Notes: a model not told the origin generated them from the letters alone. A DNA stretch of 64,000 bases from Salinisphaera sp. T31B1 (GCF_040361275.1 NZ_APNH01000001.1:1213001-1277000), one strand, 5' to 3'. Positions 17,774 through 27,107 are shown, counted from the first letter of the stretch. Translations and numbers: made by a program.

Positions 17774-19003
17774 GTGCACGAACAAACGATCGCCCGGCGC
17801 AGCTGGGGGATTGCGGCGATCGCGTTCGTCGGCGGCGTCGGTGGCGGCGCGGTGTTTCCGATTCTGCCCGTGATCGGACGGGATCTGGGTATCTCGGGTT
17901 TCATGATCGGGCTGATCCTGTCGGCCAATCGCATCACCCGGCTCGGCTTCAACCCAATTACCGGCAGCCTGCTGGACCGTTTCGGGGCACGCTGGCCCGT
18001 CACGGCCGGTTTGGTGATCGAAGCCGCAGGCACGCTGATGTTCTCGATGGCGCTTTCTGCCTCTCACCCCGAGGCATGGTTTCTGGCCGGGCGGATCGTA
18101 TGGGGTATCGGCTCGTCGTTGCTGCTGGTCGGCGCGCTGGCCGCGATCATGGCGGTCGCCCCGGCGGCCCGTCGTGGCGGCATGACCGCGCGTGTGCGTA
18201 CCGCGGTCAGCCTGGGCCTGCCGGCGGGCCTGGTCATCGGTGGACTGGTGGCCGATCGCATTTCGGTCAACGCCGCCTTTCTGACGGCCACCGGCCTGAG
18301 TCTCGTCGGCGCGGTGGGGGCGCTGTTCCTGCTGCCCGATCGGGCGCGCATCGAGCAGGCGCCGCCGACCACGCGAGGCCGCGGCAGCCCACGCGTCCAG
18401 GCATGGCGCGAGCTGCTGGCCATGCCCACGCTGCGAATCATCTTCGCTGCCAACGCGCTGCTGTTCTTTACCGTATCGGGCGTGCTGCTGGCTACCGTGG
18501 CATTGCTGGTCGACGCACGCGGCCTGTATGTGTTCGGGCTGGGCGCCGAAGGCAGCAGCGGCCTGCTGATGGCCGTGTTGATGGCCGCACGCGCGACCAG
18601 CGCGCTGGCCAGTGGCCGCTATCTGGATCGCAGCGCCCGGCGTACTGGTCTACTGCTGCCGGCCATGGGGTTGCTGGCCGCCGGATTCGTTGCCCTGGGT
18701 CAGGCGAGGCACCCGGGCATGGCCGCGCTCGGATTGCTCGTCATCGGGGCGGGTGCCGGCGGATTGACCATTCCCATGATCACCCTGCTGGGCGATATCG
18801 CGCCGCGTCCGCTGCATGGACGGGCGTTGTCGATCTACCAGTGGTCCAGCGATTTTGGCGGTGCCCTGGGCCCAGCCGCCGGTCTGGAACTCGGGCGCTG
18901 GCTGGGCTTCGGCTGGACCTATGCGGTGATGGGCGTGGCCGTCCTGAGTATGGCGTTTCCGCTGCGCTGGCTGGCGGCGGGCGAACCCAAGCGCCCTGGT
19001 TAA
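17774..19003 (+). CDS. Major facilitator superfamily transporter
   Basis: Protein of 409 residues with twelve predicted helices and a GTG start. The motif-A-like loop between helices 2 and 3 reads GSLLDRFGARWPV, a standard MFS marker, and a long cytoplasmic loop near residues 190-215 separates the two halves. It is a secondary transporter, most likely an exporter of the DHA type, but the substrate cannot be read. It begins 26 bases after the symporter gene and may be co-transcribed with it. Its TAA stop shares bases with the stop of the convergent phosphoesterase gene. Confidence 0.85.
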   Translation: MHEQTIARRSWGIAAIAFVGGVGGGAVFPILPVIGRDLGISGFMIGLILSANRITRLGFNPITGSLLDRFGARWPVTAGLVIEAAGTLMFSMALSASHPEAWFLAGRIVWGIGSSLLLVGALAAIMAVAPAARRGGMTARVRTAVSLGLPAGLVIGGLVADRISVNAAFLTATGLSLVGAVGALFLLPDRARIEQAPPTTRGRGSPRVQAWRELLAMPTLRIIFAANALLFFTVSGVLLATVALLVDARGLYVFGLGAEGSSGLLMAVLMAARATSALASGRYLDRSARRTGLLLPAMGLLAAGFVALGQARHPGMAALGLLVIGAGAGGLTIPMITLLGDIAPRPLHGRALSIYQWSSDFGGALGPAAGLELGRWLGFGWTYAVMGVAVLSMAFPLRWLAAGEPKRPG

Positions 19004-19893
19004 CCAGCCACGGCATCGGCCTCGATCGGCATCTGCTCGACGATCCGGCCTGTGGCGTCCACGAATCGTGTTTCGGCTTCTATGCCGTGACCGGTGATGT
19101 TGAGCATCAGGTGGTGGCGACGGGTGCCGGCCTGCTCGATACGGGGAACCCGCGCACAGTTGAGAAAAAGCGTCTGGCCGTCGTCGACCGCGGTTCGGCG
19201 CCACTGACCCGTATGCTTGCTGCGATGGTGCATGTGCCCGGCCAGTACGGCACGCACCCGGCGGCCGGTCGCCCTCGCATGGGTGATCGCGTCGCGCAGG
19301 TCCGGATCGCCGAAATCGCCGTGGTCGGGGTTGAAGTCGCAGCCGAATATATCCGCCGGCGTTGTACCCAGACCGGCCGGGCCGTTATGAGCCAGCAGAA
19401 TCAGATCCCGCGGGCTATCGTCGACCAGGCGTTTGAGACGCTCGGCGCTACTCTGGAAATCGTGCACGCCGTAGTGGCGTTTCAGATAGTGACGATAATA
19501 GAACCGGTCCGGGCCCATCGCATGTGGCCGAGCCACGATCAGCCCCAGATCGTCACCGAGCCGGGCGAGGGTGTAACCGCCCAGGCGCACCGGCGCCATG
19601 GCCCGCTCCATGCGTCGCACCCGGCGTGCCATGCCCAGGGCGCCGATTCGCTGCACCAGCCGGCGCCGCTTGATCTCGGCCAGCAGCTGGGTCAGCGTCA
19701 CGCCATCGTGGTTGCCGGCAATCGCCCAGGCCGGCGTGGTCAGGCCCGACAGGCGCCGGGCCACCGGCGTGGCGGCGGTTACACGGGCGAAGTCACCCAC
19801 GAACAGCAGCATGTCGTAGCCGGCCGTGTTGAAGAACGCGGTATCGGCCGCGTCCCAGCAGCCGTGAATATCGCCGATGACGCCGAATTTCAT
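19000..19893 (-). CDS. Calcineurin-like metallophosphoesterase
   Basis: Protein of 297 residues. The dinuclear metal-binding motifs are all present: GDIHG (7-11), GDFAR (33-37), GNHD (60-63), LLAHNGPAG and GHMHHRS. This is a cytoplasmic phosphoesterase with a long linker between GNHD and the C-terminal GHxH. Substrates in this superfamily range from nucleotides to phosphoproteins. The 3' end overlaps the convergent MFS gene by four bases; the palindrome TTAA supplies both stop codons. Confidence 0.85.
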   Translation of the reverse strand: MKFGVIGDIHGCWDAADTAFFNTAGYDMLLFVGDFARVTAATPVARRLSGLTTPAWAIAGNHDGVTLTQLLAEIKRRRLVQRIGALGMARRVRRMERAMAPVRLGGYTLARLGDDLGLIVARPHAMGPDRFYYRHYLKRHYGVHDFQSSAERLKRLVDDSPRDLILLAHNGPAGLGTTPADIFGCDFNPDHGDFGDPDLRDAITHARATGRRVRAVLAGHMHHRSKHTGQWRRTAVDDGQTLFLNCARVPRIEQAGTRRHHLMLNITGHGIEAETRFVDATGRIVEQMPIEADAVAG

Positions 19894-20038
19894 GCCTGTC
19901 TTTTACGGGCATGCATGGCTGCGGTCAAACCCTGCACCGGGCCGTGTCTGTTCGGCCGCCGGATGCTGCGGCGATCCGTCGCATGGTCGCTGGTCCGTGG
20001 CGTGGCTAAGGTGGCGGTTTTGATTTGCAGGGGGCGGT

Positions 20039-22174
20039 ATGCGAGGTATCGGATGGTTGATCGGGCTCGGCGGGCTGGCGATCGTTGGGCCTGCCTCGGC
20101 ACAGACGGCCGCGCCTGGAACGAGGGCGGGCCAGACGGGCCTGGCCCCGATCGCAGTGGTCTCCGACCGGCCGGAGGGACGCTCGATTACCGCCAATCCA
20201 CCCGTGCAGGCGGCGGATACCGCGGCTGCCCTGCAGGACGTGCCGGGGGCCGCACTGCTCGATAACGGGCGGGTCAGCGGCCAGGCTCAGTATCGAGGCC
20301 TGTCAGGCTATCGCAACAACGTACGTATCGACGGCATGGGCATCGACAGCGGGGGGCCCAACTGGATGGACCCGCCGCTGCACTATGCCCCGGCGGCGCT
20401 GGTCGAGCGGGTTCGGGTGACGCGCGGCATTCCATCGGTCGCCGACAGCGTCGATGCGATCGGCACCGTCGTTGAAGCCGAGACCGATCGCGGCGATTAC
20501 GCTGCCGACGATCGACTGAGTTTCGGCGGCCGGCTCTCGTCGACCATCCGCAGTGTCGATAACGGCCACAGTGTAGGGGGGCGGGTACAGGCGGCCAGCC
20601 GCCGGACCAAGGTTGGCCTGTCCGGCGCGACCGACCGCGCCGGCGATACCCGCACACCGTTCGGCCGGATTCGCGCATCGAGCGTGGCGCGTGACCAGTA
20701 CGGCCTGGATTTCGGTCATCGCAGCGGCCTCGGTGAGACCACCGGTTTCGTTCGTCATCAGGATACCGGCCGCACCGGCACGCCGTCTCTGCCGCTGGAT
20801 ATCGAGTTCTTCGATACCACGCTGGCCCAGCTCGGCCATCGTGCGACCCTGGGCCGGACCACGATCGAGACCCGGGTGTCGTTCGACCATGTCGATCACC
20901 GCATGACCAACTTCGAGCTGCGTCGGCCGCCCGACTTCAGTCCGCTCAACGGCACGGCGGCCGATCGCCGATTCATCGATGCGCGCAGCCAGGGTTACGG
21001 CGCCGAGGTCGATATCGATCATCGCCTGTTCGGGGGCACGCTGTCCGGCGGCTTCGATACGCATCTGGCCCAGCATGATGCGACCGTCGGCAACCCGGAC
21101 AATCCGATGTTCTTCGTCGATGCGTTCGATGCCATCCGGCGCGACTACTACAGCGGCTATACCCAGTGGGCCGGCCCGCTGACCGGCCGCTGGACCGGCG
21201 AGCTGGGCGCGCGCTATACGCACGTGGTCATGGACGCCGGGCCAGGCGGCGTGGCCGCCGGTCTGCCGCGGCCGGCGCAGAATCTGGCGGCCGGATTCGC
21301 CAGCGCGGACCGGCACACGACCGACGACAACGTCGATGTGGTCGCCCGGCTGGCGCGCGGCTTCGGCCAGCGCTGGACCGGTTATCTCGGGCTCGGGCGC
21401 AAGACCCGCTCGCCGTACTATATCGAGCGCTATGCTTATATCCCGCTCGAGGCGACCGCCGGGCTGGCTGATGGCAACAATCATGTCGGCGATATCGGAC
21501 TGGCGCCCGAGGTGGCCTACGAGATCAATCTGGGCACGGATTTCGAAGGCCAGCGGCTGACGTTTTCGCCGCAGTTGTTCTATCGCCGTGTCAATGACTA
21601 CATCACCGGCGTGGCCGTGGACGACACGCCGGGCATCGTTGACAGCGATGTCGAACGGGTGAGCGCAGTCAACGGCGATCCGACGCCGCTGCGCTATGCC
21701 AACGTCGAGGCCGAGCTCTACGGCGCGGACCTGTCGGCCGGCTACGCGCTCGCCCCGACCTGGCAGCTCGAAGGCGGCGGTGGATACACGCGCGGCCGGC
21801 GGGTCGACACCGGCGACGACCTGTATCGTATCGCGCCGGCCAATCTGCGGGCCAGACTCATCTGGTCGCCGACCGACTGGAGGCTGGCGCTGACCCAACG
21901 CTATGTCTTCGCCCAGCACCGGGTATCCGAGACCCATGCCGATGCCCGGCTCGCCGAGCCCGAAACCGCCGGCTATGCGCTGACCGACGTATCGGCCGCC
22001 TACCGGCTCAGCCAGGCGCTTACCCTGACTTTTGGCATCGACAATCTGTTCGACAAGGGCTATCGCGACTTCCTGGCGGGCTACAATCGGGCCGGTGGCG
22101 GCGATATCCCGGTCGGTGCGCGTTTGCCGGGGGCCGGTCGTAATGCGTATGCGAGTCTGGCCGCCCGGTTCTAG
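20039..22174 (+). CDS. TonB-dependent outer-membrane receptor, copper-receptor-like plug
   Basis: Protein of 711 residues with a signal peptide (ASA-QTA) and an AGGGGG ribosome site. The plug domain (about residues 45-165) includes QYRGLSGYRNNVRIDGMGIDSGGPNWMDPP, followed by LVERVRVTRGIPSV. The C-terminus ends in aromatic Phe (LAARF) as expected for a 22-strand barrel. The PN-x-MDPP element resembles the metal-binding plug segment of OprC/NosA copper receptors, but the cysteine found there is absent. The two-component pair starts 35 bases downstream in the same direction. Copper is a reasonable but unproven ligand. Confidence 0.85.
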   Translation: MRGIGWLIGLGGLAIVGPASAQTAAPGTRAGQTGLAPIAVVSDRPEGRSITANPPVQAADTAAALQDVPGAALLDNGRVSGQAQYRGLSGYRNNVRIDGMGIDSGGPNWMDPPLHYAPAALVERVRVTRGIPSVADSVDAIGTVVEAETDRGDYAADDRLSFGGRLSSTIRSVDNGHSVGGRVQAASRRTKVGLSGATDRAGDTRTPFGRIRASSVARDQYGLDFGHRSGLGETTGFVRHQDTGRTGTPSLPLDIEFFDTTLAQLGHRATLGRTTIETRVSFDHVDHRMTNFELRRPPDFSPLNGTAADRRFIDARSQGYGAEVDIDHRLFGGTLSGGFDTHLAQHDATVGNPDNPMFFVDAFDAIRRDYYSGYTQWAGPLTGRWTGELGARYTHVVMDAGPGGVAAGLPRPAQNLAAGFASADRHTTDDNVDVVARLARGFGQRWTGYLGLGRKTRSPYYIERYAYIPLEATAGLADGNNHVGDIGLAPEVAYEINLGTDFEGQRLTFSPQLFYRRVNDYITGVAVDDTPGIVDSDVERVSAVNGDPTPLRYANVEAELYGADLSAGYALAPTWQLEGGGGYTRGRRVDTGDDLYRIAPANLRARLIWSPTDWRLALTQRYVFAQHRVSETHADARLAEPETAGYALTDVSAAYRLSQALTLTFGIDNLFDKGYRDFLAGYNRAGGGDIPVGARLPGAGRNAYASLAARF

Positions 22175-22209
22175 TTATCCGGCAGCTGTGGCCTCGAGGT
22201 AGCGATGTT

Positions 22210-23490
22210 GTGCTGAATCATGCCTTCACCCTGAATGCGACCCAGGTCCTGGGGCTGCTTGCCCGGCTGCGGCTGGTCGTAGCCCTGGCCTATGCCGCGG
22301 CACTGGCGGTAGCGGCCCTCGTCGGCCAGGCGCTGGCGCCATGGGTCTGGGCCGTACCTGCGGCATTGCTGGTGTTCAACGCCCGGGTCTCGGCCGATCG
22401 CGGAACCGCCACGGCCGGGCGAATCGCTCGGCATCTGGGGTTCGACACGCTGGCCCTGTTCATCGTGCTTTGGGCCAGTGGCGGGGCGACCAACCCGTTC
22501 GTGTCGCTGTTTCTGGTGCCGGTGGCCATTGCCGGGGTCACGCTGCCGCCGCGCCCGGCCGCCGGTCTCACCACTGCCGCGATCGCGGCCTATACATTGC
22601 TGCTGCTGCGCTACCTGCGCAGCGGCCACGGCAGCAGCGCCATGGGCGGTTTCGAGACTCATGTCATCGGCATGTGGCTGAATTTCGTGCTGGCCGCGAT
22701 CCTGCTGTGCGTATTCCTGCTGGCGGTCACCGCCGCGCTGCGTGTCCGCGAGCGTGAACTGGCCGCCCAGCGGGAACGCCTGCTCCGGGACGATGCCATC
22801 GTGTCCGTCGCCACGCTGGCCGCCGGCGCCGCCCACGCCTTGAACACGCCGCTGGGCACGATCGCGCTGGCGGCCGAATCGCTGGAAGCGCATCCGGACC
22901 TGCCCGACGACGCCCGGGCCGAGGTCGACACCATCAATGCCCAGGCCCAGGTCTGTGCCGCCCAGCTGCGCCAGCTCGTCGACGCCCACCGGCCGGACCC
23001 AGACGCGCAGGCGAGCGTGGCCGGTTTCGCGACCGGCGTGATCGAGCGCTGGCGTGCGCGCCGGCCGGAGATCGACAGCGCGGTCACCGGCCTGGACCGG
23101 CTGCCGGCCGCGCCGCTGCGCAACGATCCGGCGCTGGCCCAGGCGTTTCAGAACCTGCTGGATAACGCCGCCGACGCCTCGCTGGCCGCCGATTGCGCGC
23201 GGGTGGCCATCGACTGGGGCTGCGAACCGGGCGAGGACGACGGCCCGGCTACCTTACGGCTGTCGATTGACGACAACGGTCGTGACGGCGATCCGGGGTT
23301 CATCGACGGTGTCGGACTCACCAGCACCAAGCCCGGCGGGCTCGGCCTGGGGGTGACCCTGGCACGGGCGAGCATCGTGCGGCTGGGCGGACGGCTGAGC
23401 TGGCACTCGCGCCCGGGCGGCGGCATGCGCACCGAGGTACGTCTGCCGATGGCCGCGCTGGCCAACGACCTGCGCGTGCTGTCGTCATGA
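22210..23490 (+). CDS. regB: Redox-sensing histidine kinase of the RegB/PrrB family
   Basis: Protein of 426 residues with a GTG start. Six N-terminal helices contain GGATNPF (91-97), the quinone-site heptapeptide of RegB. The phospho-acceptor is His209 in AAHALNTPLGTI. Cys249, exactly 40 residues later, matches the spacing of His225 and Cys265 in Rhodobacter capsulatus RegB, where the cysteine is redox-active (from memory). N-box NLLDNAADAS and G boxes DDNGRDG and GGLGLGVTLA complete the catalytic domain. The residue after the His is Ala, where RegB and most HisKA kinases have an acid. It should control the response regulator encoded downstream with a four-base ATGA overlap. Confidence 0.9.
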   Translation: MLNHAFTLNATQVLGLLARLRLVVALAYAAALAVAALVGQALAPWVWAVPAALLVFNARVSADRGTATAGRIARHLGFDTLALFIVLWASGGATNPFVSLFLVPVAIAGVTLPPRPAAGLTTAAIAAYTLLLLRYLRSGHGSSAMGGFETHVIGMWLNFVLAAILLCVFLLAVTAALRVRERELAAQRERLLRDDAIVSVATLAAGAAHALNTPLGTIALAAESLEAHPDLPDDARAEVDTINAQAQVCAAQLRQLVDAHRPDPDAQASVAGFATGVIERWRARRPEIDSAVTGLDRLPAAPLRNDPALAQAFQNLLDNAADASLAADCARVAIDWGCEPGEDDGPATLRLSIDDNGRDGDPGFIDGVGLTSTKPGGLGLGVTLARASIVRLGGRLSWHSRPGGGMRTEVRLPMAALANDLRVLSS

Positions 23491-24014
23491 GCCTGAAGGT
23501 GCTGCTCGTCGAAGACGATACGGCCTTCGCCGCCACGCTCGCGCGCTCGCTGACCCGGCTGGGCCACGACCCGACGACGGCGTCCACGCCGGAGGCGGCC
23601 TTGGCGGCGGTGGAAAACGCCCGTTTCGATGCCGCCGTGGTGGATCTGCGTCTGGGCGAACGCAGTGGCCTGGCCCTGATCGAGCCGCTGCTGGCCGCCG
23701 ACGCGGAACTGCGCATCCTCATGCTCACCGGCTTTGCCAGCATCGCGACGGCGATTCATGCGATCAAGCTCGGGGCGTGCAACTATCTGCCCAAACCCGC
23801 TACTGCACGCCAGATCCTGGCCGCGCTGGACGAGCCGGCCGATACCCCGGCCCCCGAACCGCCCGGTCAGACATCGCTGCGGCGACTGGAGTGGGAGCAT
23901 ATTCAGCAGGTGCTGGCCGCGCACGAGTACAATATCTCGGCGACGGCGCGCGCGCTGGGCATGCATCGGCGCACGCTCCAGCGCAAGCTGGCCAAGAAGC
24001 CGGTACGCGAGTAG
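23487..24014 (+). CDS. regA: Response regulator of the RegA/PrrA/ActR family
   Basis: Protein of 175 residues, the typical short length of RegA. The receiver domain has the acidic pair VEDD, phospho-acceptor Asp53 (VVDLRLGERSG), Thr81 and Lys103 (YLPKPA). A Fis-type helix-turn-helix fills the C-terminus (HIQQVLAAHEYNISATARALGMHRRTLQRKL). RegA family members control respiration, carbon or nitrogen genes in response to redox state. The start overlaps the kinase stop by four bases (ATGA), so the two are translationally coupled. Confidence 0.92.
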   Translation: MSLKVLLVEDDTAFAATLARSLTRLGHDPTTASTPEAALAAVENARFDAAVVDLRLGERSGLALIEPLLAADAELRILMLTGFASIATAIHAIKLGACNYLPKPATARQILAALDEPADTPAPEPPGQTSLRRLEWEHIQQVLAAHEYNISATARALGMHRRTLQRKLAKKPVRE

Positions 24015-24027
24015 GCCGGCTTCCGGC

Positions 24028-25803
24028 TCAGTCGCCCGCCGCCTCTCGAGACCGGCTGTTGCAGTATTCCACCATGCCGGCGTCCGAGCTGGCCCGGCGT
24101 TCGGGCCGCGCGACGCGCTCGTCTTCGCGGTAGAGCGGACACTCGCGCAGCCGGCCGTCGTCATCGTAGACCGCCCATAATCCAGTACGCCGGCCCGTGT
24201 CGTCGTAGTCGCCTGCCTCGACCGGATAGCCCCACGGGTTGATCGCCTGCCAGTGGCCGACCCGCTTGCCGTGGTCGTAGCGGCCGTGCCAGGTCCTGCG
24301 GCGCGCCGTGGTTTCGATCCAGGCGCCTTGCTTGGCGCCGTCGGCATAGCGGCCCTGTTCGAGCAGGTCGCCGTTTTCGTCGTAGCGGGCGTAGTCGCCG
24401 TCTTGGGTGCCGTGGTCGTAGTGGCTGCGCTCAATGAGTTGGCCGTCGCGGCTCACGGTGAATACGCCCTCGCGCCGCCCGTTGGCATAGGTGCCGATGC
24501 TCTGCTGGCCGTTGTAGGCGATCTCGATGAACGGGCCCTGGCGTGTGCCGTGTACCCAGGTGGTCGCGCGCAGGGGCTTGCCGTCGAGCGTTTCGTATTC
24601 GCCGCCGTGGCGCTGTCCCTGATCGTCGTACTGGATCGTCGTGGTGCGGTGGTTTTCGTCGGCCTCGAAGAAGCGGCCCACGCGATGATGGTGGCGCAGC
24701 TCGCGGCGATAGACCAGCTTGCCCTCGCCGTCGAAACGGACTTCGATTTCCCGCGCCTGGCCGGGGAAGCCCGTGATGTGCGCGTAGACATAGCCGTGAT
24801 CATCGAAGTATTCGCGCACCTCGCGCGGCGGCTCGGCGTCGCGCAGATGACGTACGCGGATCTTCGGCCGGCCGTCGTCGTATTCGGTCTTGGCCAGGAG
24901 GTTGTTGGCGCTATCGAACACGGTCTTCACGGTCACCCGGCTGTTTACGTCGTAGCGCTTGACGATCTGTTGGCCCACGCGTTCGCCGTGACGGTAATGG
25001 GCGATTTCGCTTAGCTGGCCGGCGGCCTGGTCGTGCCAGTAGCGCTCAGGGCCGTCTTTCTTGCCGTCGATATAATGGGTTTCGCTGATCGTGGCGCCGG
25101 CTTCGTATTGGCGAAACCAGCCCTGCGGTTCCCCGTGGCGATAATGGCCGCGGCTGGTCAGGCCCGGCTGCATGCCCGTGGTGTACTGCTCGGTCAGGCC
25201 GTCGAGCTGATCGTCGCGATAGTCCTCGATACGCCAGACCTGGCCCTGCACGTACTCGACGTGCACGCCGTTGCGCTGATCGTTTTTATAATGGGTGATG
25301 CTATTGAGCTCGCCGTCGACATACCGGCGGGCCTGGCCGTCGCGCTTGCCGTCGCGATACGGGGTTTCGCTTTCGAGCCGGCCCTGGTCGTCGAAGGTCG
25401 TGACCAGACCCTGCTGGCGGGCCTGGGCATCGGTGGTGCCGACTTCGGCCAGGCGGTGTTCGCCGGTCATGCGATAGAGCTGATAGGCGCCGACCCAGGT
25501 GACGTCGGTGTCGCCGGCTTCGGGTTGTTCCACGTAGCCGCGCATACGCAGGGCATCGTCTTCGATCCGGCGCAGCTCGGCCGGCCAGCCGATGCCGTCG
25601 CGTTCATCGGCCACGCTCAGCCGATAGCTGGCGCGCGCCTGGCTGTCGACCGGATACAACCCGTCGTCGAACCAGAACACGGTCGCGGCCCGGGCCGTGA
25701 GCGCGTAGCCCAGCACGGCGGCGGCGATTAGCAGCGTCCGGGCGAGGGCGGTCAGCCGCCGGGCGTGGCTCGGCCGGTTCGCATTTGGCGCGGCGGCGAT
25801 CAT
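24028..25803 (-). CDS. Exported MORN/YwqK-repeat protein, paralogue 2 (last gene of novel operon)
   Basis: About 591 residues from the ATG at 25803, which overlaps the upstream stop by four bases (ATGA); this supports the start over a longer upstream frame. A signal peptide ends ARA-AT near residue 40. Residues 41-130 form an N-terminal domain shared with the next protein upstream (DERDG-x-GWP, WVGAYQLYR-x-x-GEH). The rest is a series of 20-25-residue units of the type Y-x-D/N-G-x-x-x-G-x-x-x-x-Y, as in YwqK/MORN repeats. These fold into beta-hairpin solenoids. Databases sometimes call the family 'antitoxin', but nothing here shows a toxin partner. Function unknown. Confidence 0.8.
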   Translation of the reverse strand: MIAAAPNANRPSHARRLTALARTLLIAAAVLGYALTARAATVFWFDDGLYPVDSQARASYRLSVADERDGIGWPAELRRIEDDALRMRGYVEQPEAGDTDVTWVGAYQLYRMTGEHRLAEVGTTDAQARQQGLVTTFDDQGRLESETPYRDGKRDGQARRYVDGELNSITHYKNDQRNGVHVEYVQGQVWRIEDYRDDQLDGLTEQYTTGMQPGLTSRGHYRHGEPQGWFRQYEAGATISETHYIDGKKDGPERYWHDQAAGQLSEIAHYRHGERVGQQIVKRYDVNSRVTVKTVFDSANNLLAKTEYDDGRPKIRVRHLRDAEPPREVREYFDDHGYVYAHITGFPGQAREIEVRFDGEGKLVYRRELRHHHRVGRFFEADENHRTTTIQYDDQGQRHGGEYETLDGKPLRATTWVHGTRQGPFIEIAYNGQQSIGTYANGRREGVFTVSRDGQLIERSHYDHGTQDGDYARYDENGDLLEQGRYADGAKQGAWIETTARRRTWHGRYDHGKRVGHWQAINPWGYPVEAGDYDDTGRRTGLWAVYDDDGRLRECPLYREDERVARPERRASSDAGMVEYCNSRSREAAGD

Positions 25804-27107
25804 GCCGGGCGCGTCCGGTCCTGGCGCGCGCGTACGGCCTGATCGTCTTGCAATGCCCGGGCGGCGGCGTCGGCCGGCTTGCCGTGGGTCATCTGCCAGC
25901 GATGAATCGTGCCGTCGCGTCGATGGTCGGCCTGTTCGCCGTGCAGCCGGCCTTCGTCGTCGTAGCGACGCCATTCGTAGCCGCCCTCGTAGGTCTCATC
26001 GATCTGCAGGCCGGTCTTCTTGCCGTCCACGACTTCCTCGCGATATATGATCCCGCCGTCGACGGCATAGCGCGTGACGATCCGGTGCGGCGTGTCGGCG
26101 AAGATGATCCGGCGGGCCACGAGATGGCCGGTGTTGGAAAAGTTCTCGGTAACGCGCTGCTCGCGGCCTTGATCGTCGGTTTCGATCCGCTCCTCGACCT
26201 TGCGCGGGCTGCCCTTGATCGGCCAGAACTGGGTTCGGCGCAGTCGGCGCTTGTCATCCCCCAGCACGCGTTCTTCGTCCAGACGCCCGCCGCTGTACTC
26301 CTGCAGCAGGCCGTATAGCTTGCCGTCGCGATAGTGGTATACCGCGTCAAGATGGCCCGCCGCCTGGTCTTCCCACCGCCGCTCGACGCCGTTCTTCTTG
26401 TCGTCGACGTACTGGGTTTCCTTGAGCAGCGCACCGTCGAGCGACCATATACGTTCCCAGCCGTTGAGCTTGCCGGCGCGATAGTGGGCACGCCGGGTGA
26501 GCACCTGCGGCGAGCGGCCGTAGCCGTATTCTTCGACCACACCGTCGATCTTGCCGTCGTGCAGTTCCATGAGCTTGCGAATACGCCCGTCGCGATAGGT
26601 GGTCTGAATGCCTTCCGACTTGCCGTCGACCAGCGGGGTGAGATGACGCAGCTCGCCGCGGACATAGCGCCGGCCCATGCCCTGCATCACGCCGTCGACA
26701 TAGGGGGTTTCGTAGGCGAGATCGCCGTCCCGGCTGAATCCGACGGCCAGGCCGTTGAGTTCGCCGGCCAAGTTGCGGGTACCCACTTCCTCGAGTTTGT
26801 GCTCGCCGGCGAATCGGTAGAGCTGGTAGGCGCCCACCCATGTCTGATCGGCATCGCGCAGGTCGGGGGTGGAGCTATAACCGCGAAAATGCAGCTGGTC
26901 GTCGCGGATACGACGGATCTCGACCGGCCAGCCGGGCCCGTCGCGCTCGTCGGCCACGATGGCCTTGTGCGTGGCGTTGGCCTTGGCCACGGCTTCGAAG
27001 TCGTCGTCGAGCCAGTAGGTCTGGGCCGCGAACGCGCCGGCGGCCTGTAGTATCAGCCCGGCAACGAGCGCGGTCTGCAACGCGTAGCGATAAATCGAGC
27101 GATTCAT
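25800..27107 (-). CDS. Exported MORN/YwqK-repeat protein, paralogue 1
   Basis: 435 residues from the ATG at 27107, which overlaps the preceding stop as ATGA. A signal peptide ends AFA-AQ near residue 28. The N-terminal domain (residues 29-115) closely matches that of the downstream paralogue (VADERDGPGWP, WVGAYQLYRFAGEH), then about ten YwqK-like units follow (YRAGKLNGWERI, YVDDKKNGVERRW, YRDGKLYGLLQEY). It is shorter than its sister by about 150 residues, all in the repeat region. The two genes look like a tandem duplication. The product should be periplasmic or surface-exposed. Its role is unknown; co-translation with the four large paralogues upstream suggests a shared complex. Confidence 0.8.
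   Translation of the reverse strand: MNRSIYRYALQTALVAGLILQAAGAFAAQTYWLDDDFEAVAKANATHKAIVADERDGPGWPVEIRRIRDDQLHFRGYSSTPDLRDADQTWVGAYQLYRFAGEHKLEEVGTRNLAGELNGLAVGFSRDGDLAYETPYVDGVMQGMGRRYVRGELRHLTPLVDGKSEGIQTTYRDGRIRKLMELHDGKIDGVVEEYGYGRSPQVLTRRAHYRAGKLNGWERIWSLDGALLKETQYVDDKKNGVERRWEDQAAGHLDAVYHYRDGKLYGLLQEYSGGRLDEERVLGDDKRRLRRTQFWPIKGSPRKVEERIETDDQGREQRVTENFSNTGHLVARRIIFADTPHRIVTRYAVDGGIIYREEVVDGKKTGLQIDETYEGGYEWRRYDDEGRLHGEQADHRRDGTIHRWQMTHGKPADAAARALQDDQAVRARQDRTRPA

Noticed and set aside
17656-20265. An 869-codon open frame on the plus strand
   Set aside because: It is Arg/Pro/Gly-rich shadow sequence. It covers the MFS gene in another frame and the opposite strand of the phosphoesterase; neither protein family nor ribosome site supports it.
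24028-27107. Toxin-antitoxin system ('YwqK antitoxin')
   Set aside because: Both YwqK-type proteins are secreted and no toxin-like small gene lies near them. The label comes from family naming only.
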